DNA of 64,000 nt from Elymus sibiricus (GCA_039707655.1 CM077665.1:293636205-293700204), one strand, 5' to 3'. Numbered from the stretch's first letter, positions 32,871 through 44,084 are shown. Numbers and translations are program-made. Notes: a model not told the origin generated them from the sequence alone.

Positions 32871-34110
32871 TCATATACTTGGCCAGCGTTTTTCAATGGT
32901 TATGAGGACAATTGAACTAAACCTCACTTGAGATTCTTCCACAAAATCGGAAAACCCGGTCAATTCCATTCTTCCATCCATTTGTAACGAGTAAGTGGTG
33001 CTCATTTCGATGTCATCAATTGAGTGTACAGGACTGATTGCACATTTTGGGGGAAGATATCCAACATTTAGCTTGAGATTTTTCATAACAGCGGACGGGA
33101 TTCTCTAAAGATTGTTATGATGTAAAAAAACATTTAGCAAGCACATAAAACAACTTAATTACCAATAAAAACCATAAGTGGAACAAAACGAAGATGAAAT
33201 AACTAACCAGTCGGCCACTTATGACATTTGTGACATTAAGACGGTGGACAAAGGGTATCGTGGGGAAGTCGTCGGTGTTGACGACAAAATAAATCATCTA
33301 CCCCATGTGTGTGTTTTATAGGTCTAGGCATGGAGTGTACACCGTTTGTAGGATGTACTCCTTCTCCCAATCATTTAGCTCATCTAGAGCTAAATGAAAA
33401 AAACTCATTTTAAGCCAATTTGTTTGATCTAATAAAGATATGAAAAAGTACAGGTTATTTTAATGAGATAGAATCTTTAAATCTAGTTAACCCAGTTAAA
33501 GGGATAAACAATACTATTGCAAATGTTTTCTTTAAAATTGCAATTAACCGTGAATAATTGTGTATAGCAGAAAGGGGTACGAGCAGCAACTAGTTTAAAT
33601 GAAGTACACTGGCAAAAGAAACATGATAAAGCAGAGCATAAGTTGATATAGGGCAGATGAAAAACATATCAAGTGATGATTTGGGAAGGTGTCTGTGACC
33701 TCCTTGAGATTTGCCGAGCCTCAGATCTATCTCAATGGAGAGACTTTCACTATCTAAGTTTATGATGATGATATCTTGATGGCGAAGGTCATAGTCACTC
33801 AATAACTTTGTCTAGCCAGGTCCATGAATTTTAGACATGAGATCATCATTAGTGATGTTAACCTCATATGACAGGTCTTCATTGGTGATGAATATTGGGT
33901 TCTTTATTTGTCCTTCTTCTTTGAGTGCTTTTTCCTTCCATTGATTTATTTAAGAAATAGACTCCATTATGTTCTTTCTGATGAAACACGGACAAGTGAG
34001 ATGCTAATTCGTGCGTGTAGATGGCCTGACCTTTCACGATGATGCTTGATGAGTAGTTCGTCTGTCGCGTTCCTCCGACAACCTCCAATAATAATTTTGG
34101 CCCGTGCACA
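32871..34110 (-). pseudogene. B3-domain-like gene fragment with intron
   Basis: Minus-strand pieces in order: 34109-33879 (LLLEVVGGTRQTNYSSS, SIIVKGQAIYTHELASHL), 33890-33640 (VNITNDDLMSKIHGPG, one TAG, TKLLSDYDLRHQDIIIINLD) and an exon at about 33297-33209 (FVVNTDDFPTIPFVHRLNVT, then NVISGRL). That exon is joined across an intron (33207-33105, donor CTG|GTTAGT, acceptor CTTTAG|AG) to 33104-32871 (RIPSAVMKNLKLNVGYLPP, MELTGFSDFVEESQVRF). The pattern 'IPSAVMKNL ... GFSDFVEE..V' and 'W/TKLL.DY.L...D.III' resembles plant B3 DNA-binding domains, probably two copies. It would be a transcription-factor-like protein. At least one stop; boundaries approximate. Confidence 0.45.
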
Positions 34111-34831
34111 AAAATACACGAACAATAATAATGATCCCCTCAGATCAGCACGTAGGTGTTGATGTGATGATCAACCCTCCGTTTATTAGTAAATTTCCAC
34201 GATGGGAAAATCACAAATGATACATATGATCTGTTCGTCCAAAACCTGGATGTTTTTTGTATATTTTCATAACTCAAACAAAACTGAAAACTAATCTCCG
34301 TATATGGCCGCAACTTTTATATGACATGAAAAAGACGCACAATAACTAACTAGCTGAAGGACTCCTAGAAATCCACGCTGATGTTTCAATGTGTTTTGGT
34401 GCCAACAAACACACGCACCAACAACTTGGATATCTATTCAAAAGAAAAAGAAAAACTACCTAATATAACAATCTTATTTTGCCCGATGGTGTACGGAAGG
34501 TAGGAATAATCTCCTTGAGTACCGGTTCAAGGTTGGCACGTAACACACCACGCCTTCCTTTGCGCACAAGTCCATGTGAATAGATCTTCGTGTATGCTTC
34601 ATTCAAATGTACTCCTATGTCACTTTGATTTATCATTTTGTTTTTGATTCGTAATGTCGTGCACTTGTCACGTGTATAACCCGAGCGATCACGTTTTGAC
34701 GTACAACGAACTATGCTGGCCAGACCATGTCAACATAACTGACGCACATGATCATCCTTTCCTCGATGAAATATGGTTGCATGCACGTAATTATTTTTTG
34801 CAACTTTTCTATGACTTAATTCTTTAACCGG
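34111..34831. other. non-coding stretch, no recognised feature
   Basis: Mixed AT-rich sequence without an open frame of interest. It lies between the B3-like fragment and the retropepsin-like block, both on the minus strand. Confidence 0.4.
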
Positions 34832-36340
34832 TTAAACTTGCATAGCACTATCATCTGATGGTACGTGTGGCGATATTGTGTCAGTATCATCCTCCCTTCC
34901 TTGAAACAAATCCGCCCTTGGTTTTGAGTTAACTTTCAAAGGCACATCCTTCTTTGGAACACACATGTCTACAATAATTGCACTGTTCACCATCTGTTTC
35001 AATATGTGCTTCTTTCCATCATGCATAAATTTATAAGTGTTGGATTTTCAGACATGCACTGCATCATGATCGAACTGCCACGGCCTACCCAATAGCAATT
35101 GGCACGCATCCATTGGTACAACATCACAGTCCACCTTGTCAATATAATCTCCAACTGCAAAAGGTAAAAATACCTTATGTGTAATCTTTAATTTTCCGAA
35201 GTTATATAGCCAGGTCACATGGTGTGTCTAGGCGTGCCGCCACATGTACAAACCCAAAGCCTGCACGACATCCTTGCTAATGGCATTGGTAAAGCTACCA
35301 CTATCAATTATGATCTTGCATGCATGGCCCTTGATCATGCACCGTGTTTTGAAAACACTCCACCATTGTCCCTTTACACCACCATCTTCTTTTTCCCTCT
35401 CCAACAAAAGATTCAACCCCTCTTTCGGTGCATCAACTTCTTCCTTTCTTTCCTCTTGTTGTTCCCTTCTTTTCATTAAATGACTTTTCCAATCTGCCGT
35501 AAACACATCCACTGGCATAGGAATAAAATAAATTCTTTGGCCCTTCCATGATAGAGAGAAACTATTTTTCGGACATCTTTAATAGCCCTGACATGCTTGC
35601 ACCATGGATTCCCATGTAGCAGATGGCACTACACCATGGGCACGGGACAAATGTGAAAATTTTACGCACAACGATGTTTCCCCAAAGTAGAAATTAGCAA
35701 AATCCAATGCGTAATTTTGATTTCACCTTCAAACCACTTCAGCGTGAATGGTCTTTCAAGGGGCGCCATATTCAGCCCCAATTTTTCCACCACCTCGATG
35801 CTCATCATGTTGACTGTAGTACTATCATCAATCGTCAGATTGACACGTCGTTCGTTTAGGACGCCCTACCTTTTCTTTGCTTCTTCATGCTCTTTCATCT
35901 TCTCCACATGTGCTTTCGTCCAAGAAATTATACGCTCCTCGCCCATTGGCATGAGGCTGCACTTATTACCCCTTTTGACGATATATCTATGCATTTTGCA
36001 ATAATACGCGACATAGTGCTCTTTGTACCATGGCTCACCCAATAAAAAGTGACATGAAATCATTGGTGACGGAATCACGTCACACAAAATCTCACAAAAA
36101 TATTTTCCCAACAAAAACAATACCTTGATTTGCTACGTGACATTGAGCTCTTCATGACCCCAATGAAACAAGTATGGTTGTGGACGTTGTGTCATGGGTA
36201 GATTTAGCTTCTCCACCATCTTGATGCTTGCTGTGTTGATCAAAATCATGTGGTCAATTGTCATGGCGCATGATCTCTCTTTACCACAACAAGACGATGA
36301 AAAAGCCCATCCCATCGATCTTCCTCTTCCAATTGAAATC
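34832..36340 (-). pseudogene. gypsy-derived fragment with three tandem retropepsin-like units
   Basis: Minus strand. Unit 1 (about 36275-35866): MTIDHMILINTASIKMVEKL, HWGHEELNV, SCHFLLGEPWYKEHYVAYY. Unit 2 (about 35850-35540, same frame after a TAG): LTIDDSTTVNMMSIEVVEKL, FEGEIKITHW, CHLLHGNPWCKH. Unit 3 (about 35350-34990, new frame): MIKGHACKIIIDSGSFTNAI, FGKLKITHKVFLPF, CQLLLGRPWQFDHDAVHVW. Each has the retropepsin order: active-site loop, beta strand, LLGxPW. Only unit 3 keeps an intact D-S-G. A Lys/Glu-rich linker precedes unit 3. Retroelement origin is clear; the triplication is unusual. Multiple stops. It may be a gypsy remnant inside the larger DNA element. Confidence 0.6.
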
Positions 36341-37111
36341 CATAGCTTAGCTTCCATGATAATCCATTCATCTCCTGAACAATGTCGTGAATAACCTTGC
36401 TCTGAATACCACCTAATATTGGTCGAACCTCGTGGCGAGATTTGATCTGTTGTTGTGGCCCGATCTTTAACGACACTCCACTTTCAACAATGGTACCCTC
36501 TTGCCCGCGCACGCGATGTACACAAAATAGAGAGATTGAACTCTACGGTCCTGCATGAGAAAACCAATCTTATGATGGTACTCACGCGCAAAAACAATTT
36601 CTACCAAGAAACTGCAACACAAATTTTTTTCTAAAGATGCATGCAAAACTTGACACGGGTGTCTACCTTGAAAAATACATCGCGTCTATTTTATAAAATA
36701 ACCTCCTTTTACATGGCATACGTACATGAACTTATATAGAGATTGACCCATCTAATTGAACTGACAAACCAAACTCATTTATCTCTACTCAATCTTGACC
36801 TTCTATTGATTTAAATAGTACATGCCCTTTACATCTCGGCAAGTACTAAACCGACTCAAACAAATAAGCTGAGATAAACAAGGAATCTATCTTGATTGAT
36901 GTGCCATCCTCAAGTGCCTCCTGTTCTGCAGGTGGGTCCCATGCCGGCTCCTTTAAACATAAGTTATCGCACGTAAGAAACCTGGTGCATGCAACTATTT
37001 GTTGTTATGGTGGTCCTGGCTGCCCAAAGAAATAACTAGCGTGATTTATTCCTTTGAGAAGGAAGCAAACCCTTGCACATCCATGTAATACACATCTTGA
37101 TGGCCTCTAAT
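36341..37111. other. decayed flank of the retropepsin block and AT-rich spacer
   Basis: A minus-strand 83-codon frame (36512-36261) may be gag- or leader-derived sequence preceding unit 1. The remainder to 37111 is AT-rich and shows nothing else that I can support. Confidence 0.3.
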
Positions 37112-39960
37112 TTAGTTTTTGCTGGACTCACTATCATGCATGGGTGCTCCTTCATGACCTGATTCAGGGTAATATAAAAACATATATTCGTACTTGCTCA
37201 TTATGTGTACAACTATGTCATGCATATTTGTGGTGACTACTAATCCATCTTCATCTTGAAAAACATCTATAGCACATACAGTATTAGGTATTGGTGTTCT
37301 TGTATCATTAGCTATCATCGTAGTTAAATTACACGCGGTCGTATCACTTTCTCTTCTCAAGGTGGATTGCGCACAATCTGTTCCTTGTCCCGAGCTTACA
37401 TGCGCACATTCTGTCAGTCTCGCTTGTGTAATGTTGGACTCTGGTGTGGTTGGAGGACTTTGGTTTCGGTGCGCTATTGTCACTAGGGTTGATGGCATTG
37501 CTGGTATTTCCTGTCTTGGTCCTGGGCTTGGAGTGCATTCTCTTACTCAGTTTGATGTTCTCGATGGTGTCGTTGGTGTTGTCGGACATTTCATTGACCT
37601 TACCCTCTTCTCCTACTGAATTTTCCTCCTCTTCTCTTTAATCCTCATTCTTTTCTTCACTTCCAGGTTTGTCAGATAGTTCGTTTTCGTGTGACCTCTT
37701 ATTTTGCAACGGTCGCAAATGGGTTTGGCTTTGTAGCCTTTTTCCTTTCTTCTCAGAACTAGCTTTGATTCGATCTCCTTTTTTCATGCCCTTTGAGACA
37801 CTCATGGGAGCAGTTTTGAGAGCCATGTCACATGGGTTTTTCCCTGTGTATGGTTCATCTGCAACTGCCATCATGACTTTTATTTCATTTCTTGCATACA
37901 CTCTAGTGGCACATTGTATGCTTTGTCTTTTCTGCAAGCATGTGAACAGATATCTAACAACTCTGCATAGGCGAGGCTGAATCTCATTGCTTCATCCTAT
38001 TGTGCGGTCATGCTATTACCTTGGCTTGTAGCCAGGAATTTCAAGCTCTCTGTTACATTCTTGTTCCATCTTGGGTTCATAAAAGATTTTGGAAGGTGTT
38101 GACCATTCATGTTCCATCACCTTAAGTCCATGGCATCACTGAATGCCATCACTGCTCATCTTCTAGCAGCTGCACCTGCATATTTACTTATGCTCATCCA
38201 CATTTATCCTGAATATCTCATTTGTGTATATTTCACTTACTTCTCTTTCGATTGGAAAGCCTATCTGTCATGATGGTGCCTTCTCCTCTGTTCGGTGTCT
38301 TTTCTTGTCAAGCGTGGCAAGGAAAGTTTGCTGAATGATGTGATCCACAGCAACAAACCTTGTTATGGTGTCCTTGTGGCTCACATAATTTTTCCACATC
38401 GAATTTGTGCTTTCACTTAGTGTGGTTGTCGATGAGAAAGGATAGAAGCAGTCCTTGAAGTAGACTGGCACCCAGAATCTATAGAGCTCCCAGAACGAGT
38501 TCAGGTGTTTATTGCCTTCTGCCTTGTATATTTAAATCGCTCTTTTCCATGAACTTTCAAACTTTTCTGGACCTAGTGAGTTTTTGACTATTAGAAAGAG
38601 TTCATGAGACATCCCCGGATGTTGCGCAAACACTATTGTGTCATTTTCCTTAATGTTCTTCATAATATGCCACAAGCAGAACCTGTGCCTGGTCTATTAT
38701 TATGTACACCTGTTCTTTTCCTCCCATTGCCTCAACAAATGTGCCCAAGAGCCATTTGAATGACCCTATTTTCTCGTCCTTTAGAAGGCCTATTCCAAAC
38801 AGGACGGTTGATCCATGTTTGTCAACCCCTATGATTGGTGCAAACGGTAAACCATAGATATTTGTAGAAAATGTTGTGTCGAAAGACAAGTACTCTTCGT
38901 ACAGGCTGTAGTTCATCTTGCACAAGGAGTCCATCCAGAACAGGCTCCGTAGCGAGTTGTTCCCGTTCGTGTCTTCCATGTGGAGGAGTCGCGCCCTCCT
39001 CCTCTCCATTTCCGCAAATAGGTACATGGTGTCCTCGATGTCCGTGTCCCGTTCTCCAGCCCTGTCCTCACATGCAATGTTTCTTATGTCAATCGTGTCG
39101 AACATAATTTCTCGCCCTGGCTTACCCATCATAGTGAAGATCTGCATGACCTTCTTGGCTCTATCCTTACCTTCTACAGGACATGTATAAAGAATTTCTC
39201 CTGGGGTGTTATCTTCTTATAGCATCTCATGAACTTCAGCATCCAGTCAGATGGGTGAAGCACGTGGTTGTGCTCTAGGCGTATGTTCCTCAGGTACCAT
39301 ATTCCTCTCTCTGTATCTCTCTTAGTTGTTATATTCATGGGGCACTCTGTCCTGATCAAGCAGTTTCTCCTTCTATGCTTCACATGTCTCTCGGTTGTTT
39401 TATTCACACCTTCCTTGGTGCACCGGAATACTTTCTTGTCAATCTGTTGCTCGGGCCTGCTCTTCTGGTGGTTGATTGCTTCAAAAAGCCAACCCTTCTG
39501 GCATATATGTAGAAGAAGTAGTAGGCCTCATCCCTTGTTTTGAATTGCAAGCCATCCTCTGGTTCGCGTGCTTGGGTCACTTCGTCCATTGAAGGACATG
39601 TGTTTCCTTTGAACATTTTGTCCATGTATCTCTCTTCCTACGTTGGATTCCCCATATTGATGTTGTCTAATGTGTCTTCGTTGGTGTCATCGCCGTCTTG
39701 CGGTGTTGTTAGTTTCATGGCTAGATATGAGTTCGTTCCTAATAGAGTTGTTGCAACTCTGTTGTTTGTCAGACGCGAGAGTGTCGTTCCTGCATGCGGT
39801 CGAATCCATCACTGGTTCTGCTTCTCCTCTGTCGCCTTCTCAAATGTTGTTATTTGTTTCTCCGTCACCCGTGCATCCAAGGAAATATGCTACTTCTAAC
39901 ACAACATGTGTTCTCTCGTGGTAGCCAACATTGTATACTACTTGATGTTGTGCTGGTTGT
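37112..39960 (-). pseudogene. FAR1/MULE-type transposase, decayed
   Basis: Minus-strand order: an N-terminal region (39625-39404) with GLQFKTRDEAYYFFYIYARR and VGF; a FAR1-type zinc DNA-binding part (39407-39174) with KHRRRNCLIRTECP, WYLRNIRLEHNHVLHPSDW; a transposase core (39147-38650) with LFWMDSLCKMNYSLY, LSFDTTFSTNIYGLPFAPI and LLGTFVEAMGGKEQVYIII; then RFCLWHIMKNIKENDTI in another frame (about 38684). Next come YFKDCFYPFSSTTTLSESTN (38471-38268) and a basic tail near 37937-37638. A polar Thr/Ser-rich reading continues to 37112. Several frameshifts, and a likely deletion beside the second catalytic Asp. FAR1-like proteins are domesticated or active Mutator-superfamily transposases. The position beside the hairpin-repeat array suggests it drove that element. 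Confidence 0.7.
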
Positions 39961-40218
39961 TTTCCCTTCATGATGGATGCAGGACTCTAGTATTTGTTTG
40001 TCTCATATGTTATGCTCTCCGTCAAGTCATGGACATATGGCATGCAAAAGATTAGATAACAGAGGAGGCAATTGAGACATGTGCATTTTTTATGTATAGG
40101 AAAGTTTTAAAAACAGATGTTTTTATGGTCCATGAGTGGTGCCTCTCCCATATCATTTATGTGATATACCACCTGAACCACACCCAGTTCATCTTCTGCA
40201 CAAAATATGTGGTATACC

Positions 40219-41110
40219 AGAGGCACATCTGTGCTTCTGTCCGCATTTTATCCAGGAGTTGTGACCCTTGCTACACATATATGTGCTTCTGTTTGCACTT
40301 TACAATCAGAGAGGCACAACTGTGCTTCTGGCCACATTTTATACAGGAGCACAACCATGACCCCTGCTGCAGATATTTGTGCTTTTGTTTGCACTTTACA
40401 CTTAGAGAGGCACAACTGTGCTTCTAGACGCATTTTATTCAAGAGCACAGCTGTCACCCCTGCTGCACATACATCTGAACCACAGGCATATCTGTGCATC
40501 TGTTTGCACCTTACACAAAGAGAGGCACAATTCTGCTTCTGTTTTCGCTTTACACTCAGAGAGGCACAACTGTGCTTCTGGCCCCATTTTATTTAGGAGC
40601 ACAGCCGTGACCACTTCTGCACACACATCTAGACCAGAGGCACAACTGTGCTTCTGTTTGCGCTTCATACTCAGATATGCACAATTGTGCTTCTGGACGC
40701 ATTTTATCCAGGAGCAGAGTTGTGACCCCTGCTACACACACATCTAGACCAGAGGCACAACTGTGCTTCTGTTTGCGCTTTACACTCAGAGAGGCACAAC
40801 TCTGCTTCTGGCCGCATTTTATTCAGCAGCACAACTATGACCCCTACTGCACACACATCTAGACCAGAGGCACATCTGTGCTTCTGTTTGCACTTTACAC
40901 TCAGAGAGGCACAACTGTGCTTCTTGCTGCATTTTATCTAGGAGCACAGCCGTGACCCCTGGTGCACACACATCTGGACCAGAGGCACAATTGTGCTTCT
41001 GTTTGTGCTTTACACTCAGAGAGGCACAACTGTGCTTCTGGTTGCATTTTATCCGAGCACATCCGTGAGCCCTGCTACACACACATCTAGACAAGAGGCA
41101 AAGATGTGCA
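40219..41110. repeat. 115-bp tandem array with hairpin core AGAGGCACAACTGTGCTTCT
   Basis: About 7.7 units. The landmark AGAGGCACAACTGTGC falls at 40636, 40751, 40866 and 40981, exactly 115 bp apart. Each unit holds two copies of the imperfect inverted repeat AGAGGCAC-AACT-GTGCTTCT, then CATTTTATCCAGGAGCAC, TGACCCCTGCTGC and ACACACATCTAGACC. Early units (40219-40500) are more diverged. It lies just upstream of the minus-strand FAR1-type gene. The short ORFs in every frame are by-products of the repeat. Confidence 0.85.
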
Positions 41111-41503
41111 AACTGTCTGCATAGTGAGTTCAAGAGCATAGTTCCGTCATCACCTTTGTTTTCTCATGTCTCTCCCGCTCAGCAAATCTTGACGACATCC
41201 TCCGTGCATTTGTGATTTGACTCACGATTCTGAATGCCTTTGGAGATCCTTTGGAAGGACCTTCATGTTGAACGCCATCAGTGATCCCTTCAAAGGACCT
41301 TGCCTCATGGTCTTTAAATTGTCACCAGTTTCTTCAATCTACTTGATATTTTGTTGCTAGATCATGGTTTCAGTGTGTCGTTGACTGGTCTCACACTTGT
41401 TTCCTTCTTCGTAGGCCTGTGCATGTGACATTTTATAAGTAATAATGTGCTCAAGAGACAAAGAAGTTTTCATGTTAAATTAATACAAGTGTTTTAGATC
41501 TTT
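41111..41503. other. sequence right of the hairpin array, unassigned
   Basis: No open frame of note. On the minus strand there are short Lys-rich coding-like words, but no domain. A near-duplicate phrase (TTTGGAGATCCTTTGGAAGGACCTT and TCCCTTCAAAGGACCTT) lies at 41239-41300. Confidence 0.3.
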
Positions 41504-41880
41504 TTGCTTGTTCGTCTTTGTTGTCACCTGAGCTGGTTTCTAGTAATGTTTTGTAGTAAAGTTCATTCCTCCCATACTTGTTTTTGTTGTTGTTGGGCTC
41601 ATATCTTTTCACTTGTTCATCTTTGTTGTCACCTGCACTGGTTTCTGGTGCTATTGTGCAGTAAAGCTTATTCCTCCCATTCTGGTTTTTCTTGTTGGGC
41701 TCTTGGTTGTGTCAATCGTACTCGATGCTTCATCACATGTGCTTTCCTTGGACATATCCGTTGTGCCTACCTCAACAATTCTTCTGTTATCGTGTACCTC
41801 TCCATCATGACTGTCCGGAAACATTCCTCCATCAGACAGTCTACTCTGCCCTTCTATGGACACGACCTGTGTTTTTGAAG
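41504..41880 (-). other. uncharacterised minus-strand frame with an internal 95-bp duplication
   Basis: A 70-codon minus frame (41863-41651, MSIEGQSRLSDGG...). Plus-strand text TTTGTTGTCACCTG...TGGTTTCT, then GTAAAG(C/T)T(T/C)ATTCCTCCCAT, occurs twice in tandem (41515-41600 and 41610-41700). I cannot assign a function. Confidence 0.3.
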
Positions 41881-42000
41881 CACGCGATTACTAGATTCAC
41901 ATGTGTGTATTTTGAAGCATTAACATGTAAACATGTAAAAATTTCTTGTGTCTTCAAAGCTGTAAAAAAAGTTGAGTTCTGAAGTTTTCTGTCGTTACTT

Positions 42001-42610
42001 GTGGCGGCTAGTTGGCACTTTCTATGTCACAAATTTGGATTGCAGCCTAAACCCGATGACATCCCAGCAACAGTTTCTTTTTCAGCATTTACTCTCTTGA
42101 CTAGAATGTTCCTCTTTGCAGTTGTCTGTTGCACACCTTGCTCCTGGTTGGGACGTTCACCAAGAAGTAGTTTCTCGATCTTGACTACATTTATTCCAGC
42201 CCGCCGGGCATATGCTTGTTGGACAACAACTTCTTCTATTTTCTTCTTCTCCATCTGTACTGCTTTCTTTTTCTTCCATTTCTCGAGCTTTAAATGTGGA
42301 GTACATACATATAATGGAGACTTATTACAGCATTCAACCAAGACATATCCATGAATTTTTGTTTCTAACATTGATACCGTTGGCCTAAACCTGACAGTGT
42401 TCACTGGTGACACATTGACAGTATAAATTGCAGAAAAGAAAGAAAAAATAGCCTCCAAAGCTAAGATTTAATTGTTTGCGTCTCAAATGGCAGCAGTGTG
42501 ATATGCTTTTTGTTATTACGTTCCTTTCGTATGCCTTGGCGATTTTGTTCAGAGATACGCCGACCCTGTTGTCCTGATAAGCTGATGCAATCCTGGACAT
42601 CTAAAGGAAA
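42001..42610 (-). pseudogene. uncharacterised minus-strand coding-like segment
   Basis: A 143-codon frame at 42458-42027, basic and helical in the middle (LEKWKKKKAVQMEKKKIEE, then VVVQQAYARRAG). Upstream, ATTTTCCTTTAG|ATGTCCAGG (about 42602) looks like a splice acceptor opening an exon that reads MSRIASAYQDNRVGVSLN. No known domain. It could be another captured gene fragment or a second ORF of the DNA element. Confidence 0.3.
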
Positions 42611-43565
42611 ATGGTTATACAAAAGAAACAAGGCGTTATAATTTTTTGTTGAACATACGTTACTTTTGCAAGTGATAAACATGCTTGTAATATTTAGTTG
42701 GTTGCTTACTAACTTTTGACTCTTACTATAGAATTGAGATGTATTTTTAGTTATATAGAATTGAATAACATTTTTTATTTGAGAAAAAGGCAAGATCCTA
42801 ATTACAACTGAGATCCTTATGCCAATCTGGCACTGCATCATTTAACGAAAGATCACCATGAAATCTAGTCAAGGAACGAGCTCATCCTGCAAGTATCAAT
42901 GCTCAGAAAGCAAGATCGAGCTCTAATCACAGCAGTAAAGTAGAACCAACCAGTTTTGTTCTATGCATCCAGAGCCGAGAGAAATTAACAACCATCACAC
43001 AGTTAATCTCAAAGGTCAATTTTGCGCTAGTAATTGTTTCTGTAGCTCCCAAAGACCAACTAAAGCAGTAGGATTGTAATATTGTTTAAGAGGGGCGCAA
43101 ATTTGAATTATGCCGCACACCACATGATGTTGTGAGGAAACTAAAACCATGAGCCCTTCAAAAAACTAAGGATCCAAAACTGTCAAGCATCAAAGGCATA
43201 TCACGACAATGTAAATAGATTGGGGTGAGTGTATGAGTTCTTCAGGAGATAGATTAAAAAGGCCGAGCGGCAAAATTTGAATCTCTCTCTCTCGTGCATC
43301 AGGAATCACCACATGAGATAGATTAAAATGGCCGAGAGACAAAATTTGATTGATTTTTATCTAACCTTCGATTTTGTGGGCGATGGCATTCGATTATGTG
43401 GGTGATCCCCTTTGGTTTTGTGGGTGATCTGCTTTGCTGATAAACACAGCTTGCGGGCGATCTCGTTGGATAATCTTGAATTTGGATGACATAGACAGAG
43501 AGACAGGCTCGAGAGAGAGGAAACTTCGTTTTTTCCATGGAGGAAAAGTTTAAGCTGATAGGTGG
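42611..43565. other. non-coding stretch, no recognised gene
   Basis: AT-rich at the left, then mixed. It contains a duplicated phrase AGATAGATTAAAA(A/T)GGCCGAG (43248 and 43317), a CTCTCTCTCTC run (43281) and three GATTTTGTGGGCGAT-like words (43371-43430). Nothing else can be supported. Confidence 0.35.
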
Positions 43566-43830
43566 ACTTGAGCCATCATACTGACATGTGGGCTCTTCAA
43601 TGGTTCCGCTGACTAACTCGTGTGGTCACTTTTCCACCGTGACAGGGGAAGCCCTACATGCACTCGAGCCATGCTGACATGTGGGCTCTCCAGTGGTTGC
43701 TATGACTGACTAGTGGGGTCACTTTTCCAGCGTGAAAGGGGAGATCGTAGATGCACTTGAGCAGTACTGACATTTGGGCTCTCCAATGGTTGCTTTGACT
43801 GACTTGTGGGGTCGACCGTGAATGAATTCC
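43566..43830. repeat. tandem repeat, three copies of about 95 bp
   Basis: ACTTGAGCCATCATACTGAC (43566), ACTCGAGCCATGCTGAC (43662) and ACTTGAGCAGTACTGAC (43755) each begin a unit. Each continues with ATGTGGGCTCT(C/T)CA(A/G)TGGTT and GTGG(G/T)GTCACTTTTCCA. The third copy is shortened. No coding role evident. Confidence 0.7.
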
Positions 43831-44079
43831 CGATCTCACTTCATTCACTCTCCATGTGGCATTGGTGTCCATAGGGGATGGACATTCTAGATCTCCCTAG
43901 GAATACCTGCTGATTCGTCATATGATTTCTTCTTCCTCCTAGCTCTTCTCTTGAGAAATCGTCGATTTTCACCCTCCTGTCCTTGTGTCTCCTATCGAGG
44001 TAATCCATTACCCTTCTTGTGCCTGCTTTCTTCCTCCTCACCGTGCTTCTCCGGCTGATTCATATTTTGAACTAAAACT
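43831..44079. other. flank left of the chromovirus insertion
   Basis: C/T-rich plus-strand text with a donor-like CGAG|GTAATCC (about 43997), perhaps the leader of a host gene or older element. It continues on the far side of the insertion at 56746. Confidence 0.25.
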
Positions 44080-44084
44080 TTCGG
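44080..44084. repeat. target-site duplication, left copy (TTCGG)
   Basis: TTCGG here is repeated exactly at 56741-56745 on the other side of the chromovirus. Confidence 0.9.

Noticed and set aside
36395..36412. TGGTATTCAGAGC on the minus strand as a primer-binding site
   Set aside because: It has an extra base relative to TGGTATCAGAGC, and no LTR end with CA precedes it.
40092..41139. Several 60-130 codon ORFs on both strands, Cys/His-rich
   Set aside because: They are readings of the 115-bp tandem array; the apparent cysteine-histidine pattern comes from the TGTGC/GCACA repeat words.
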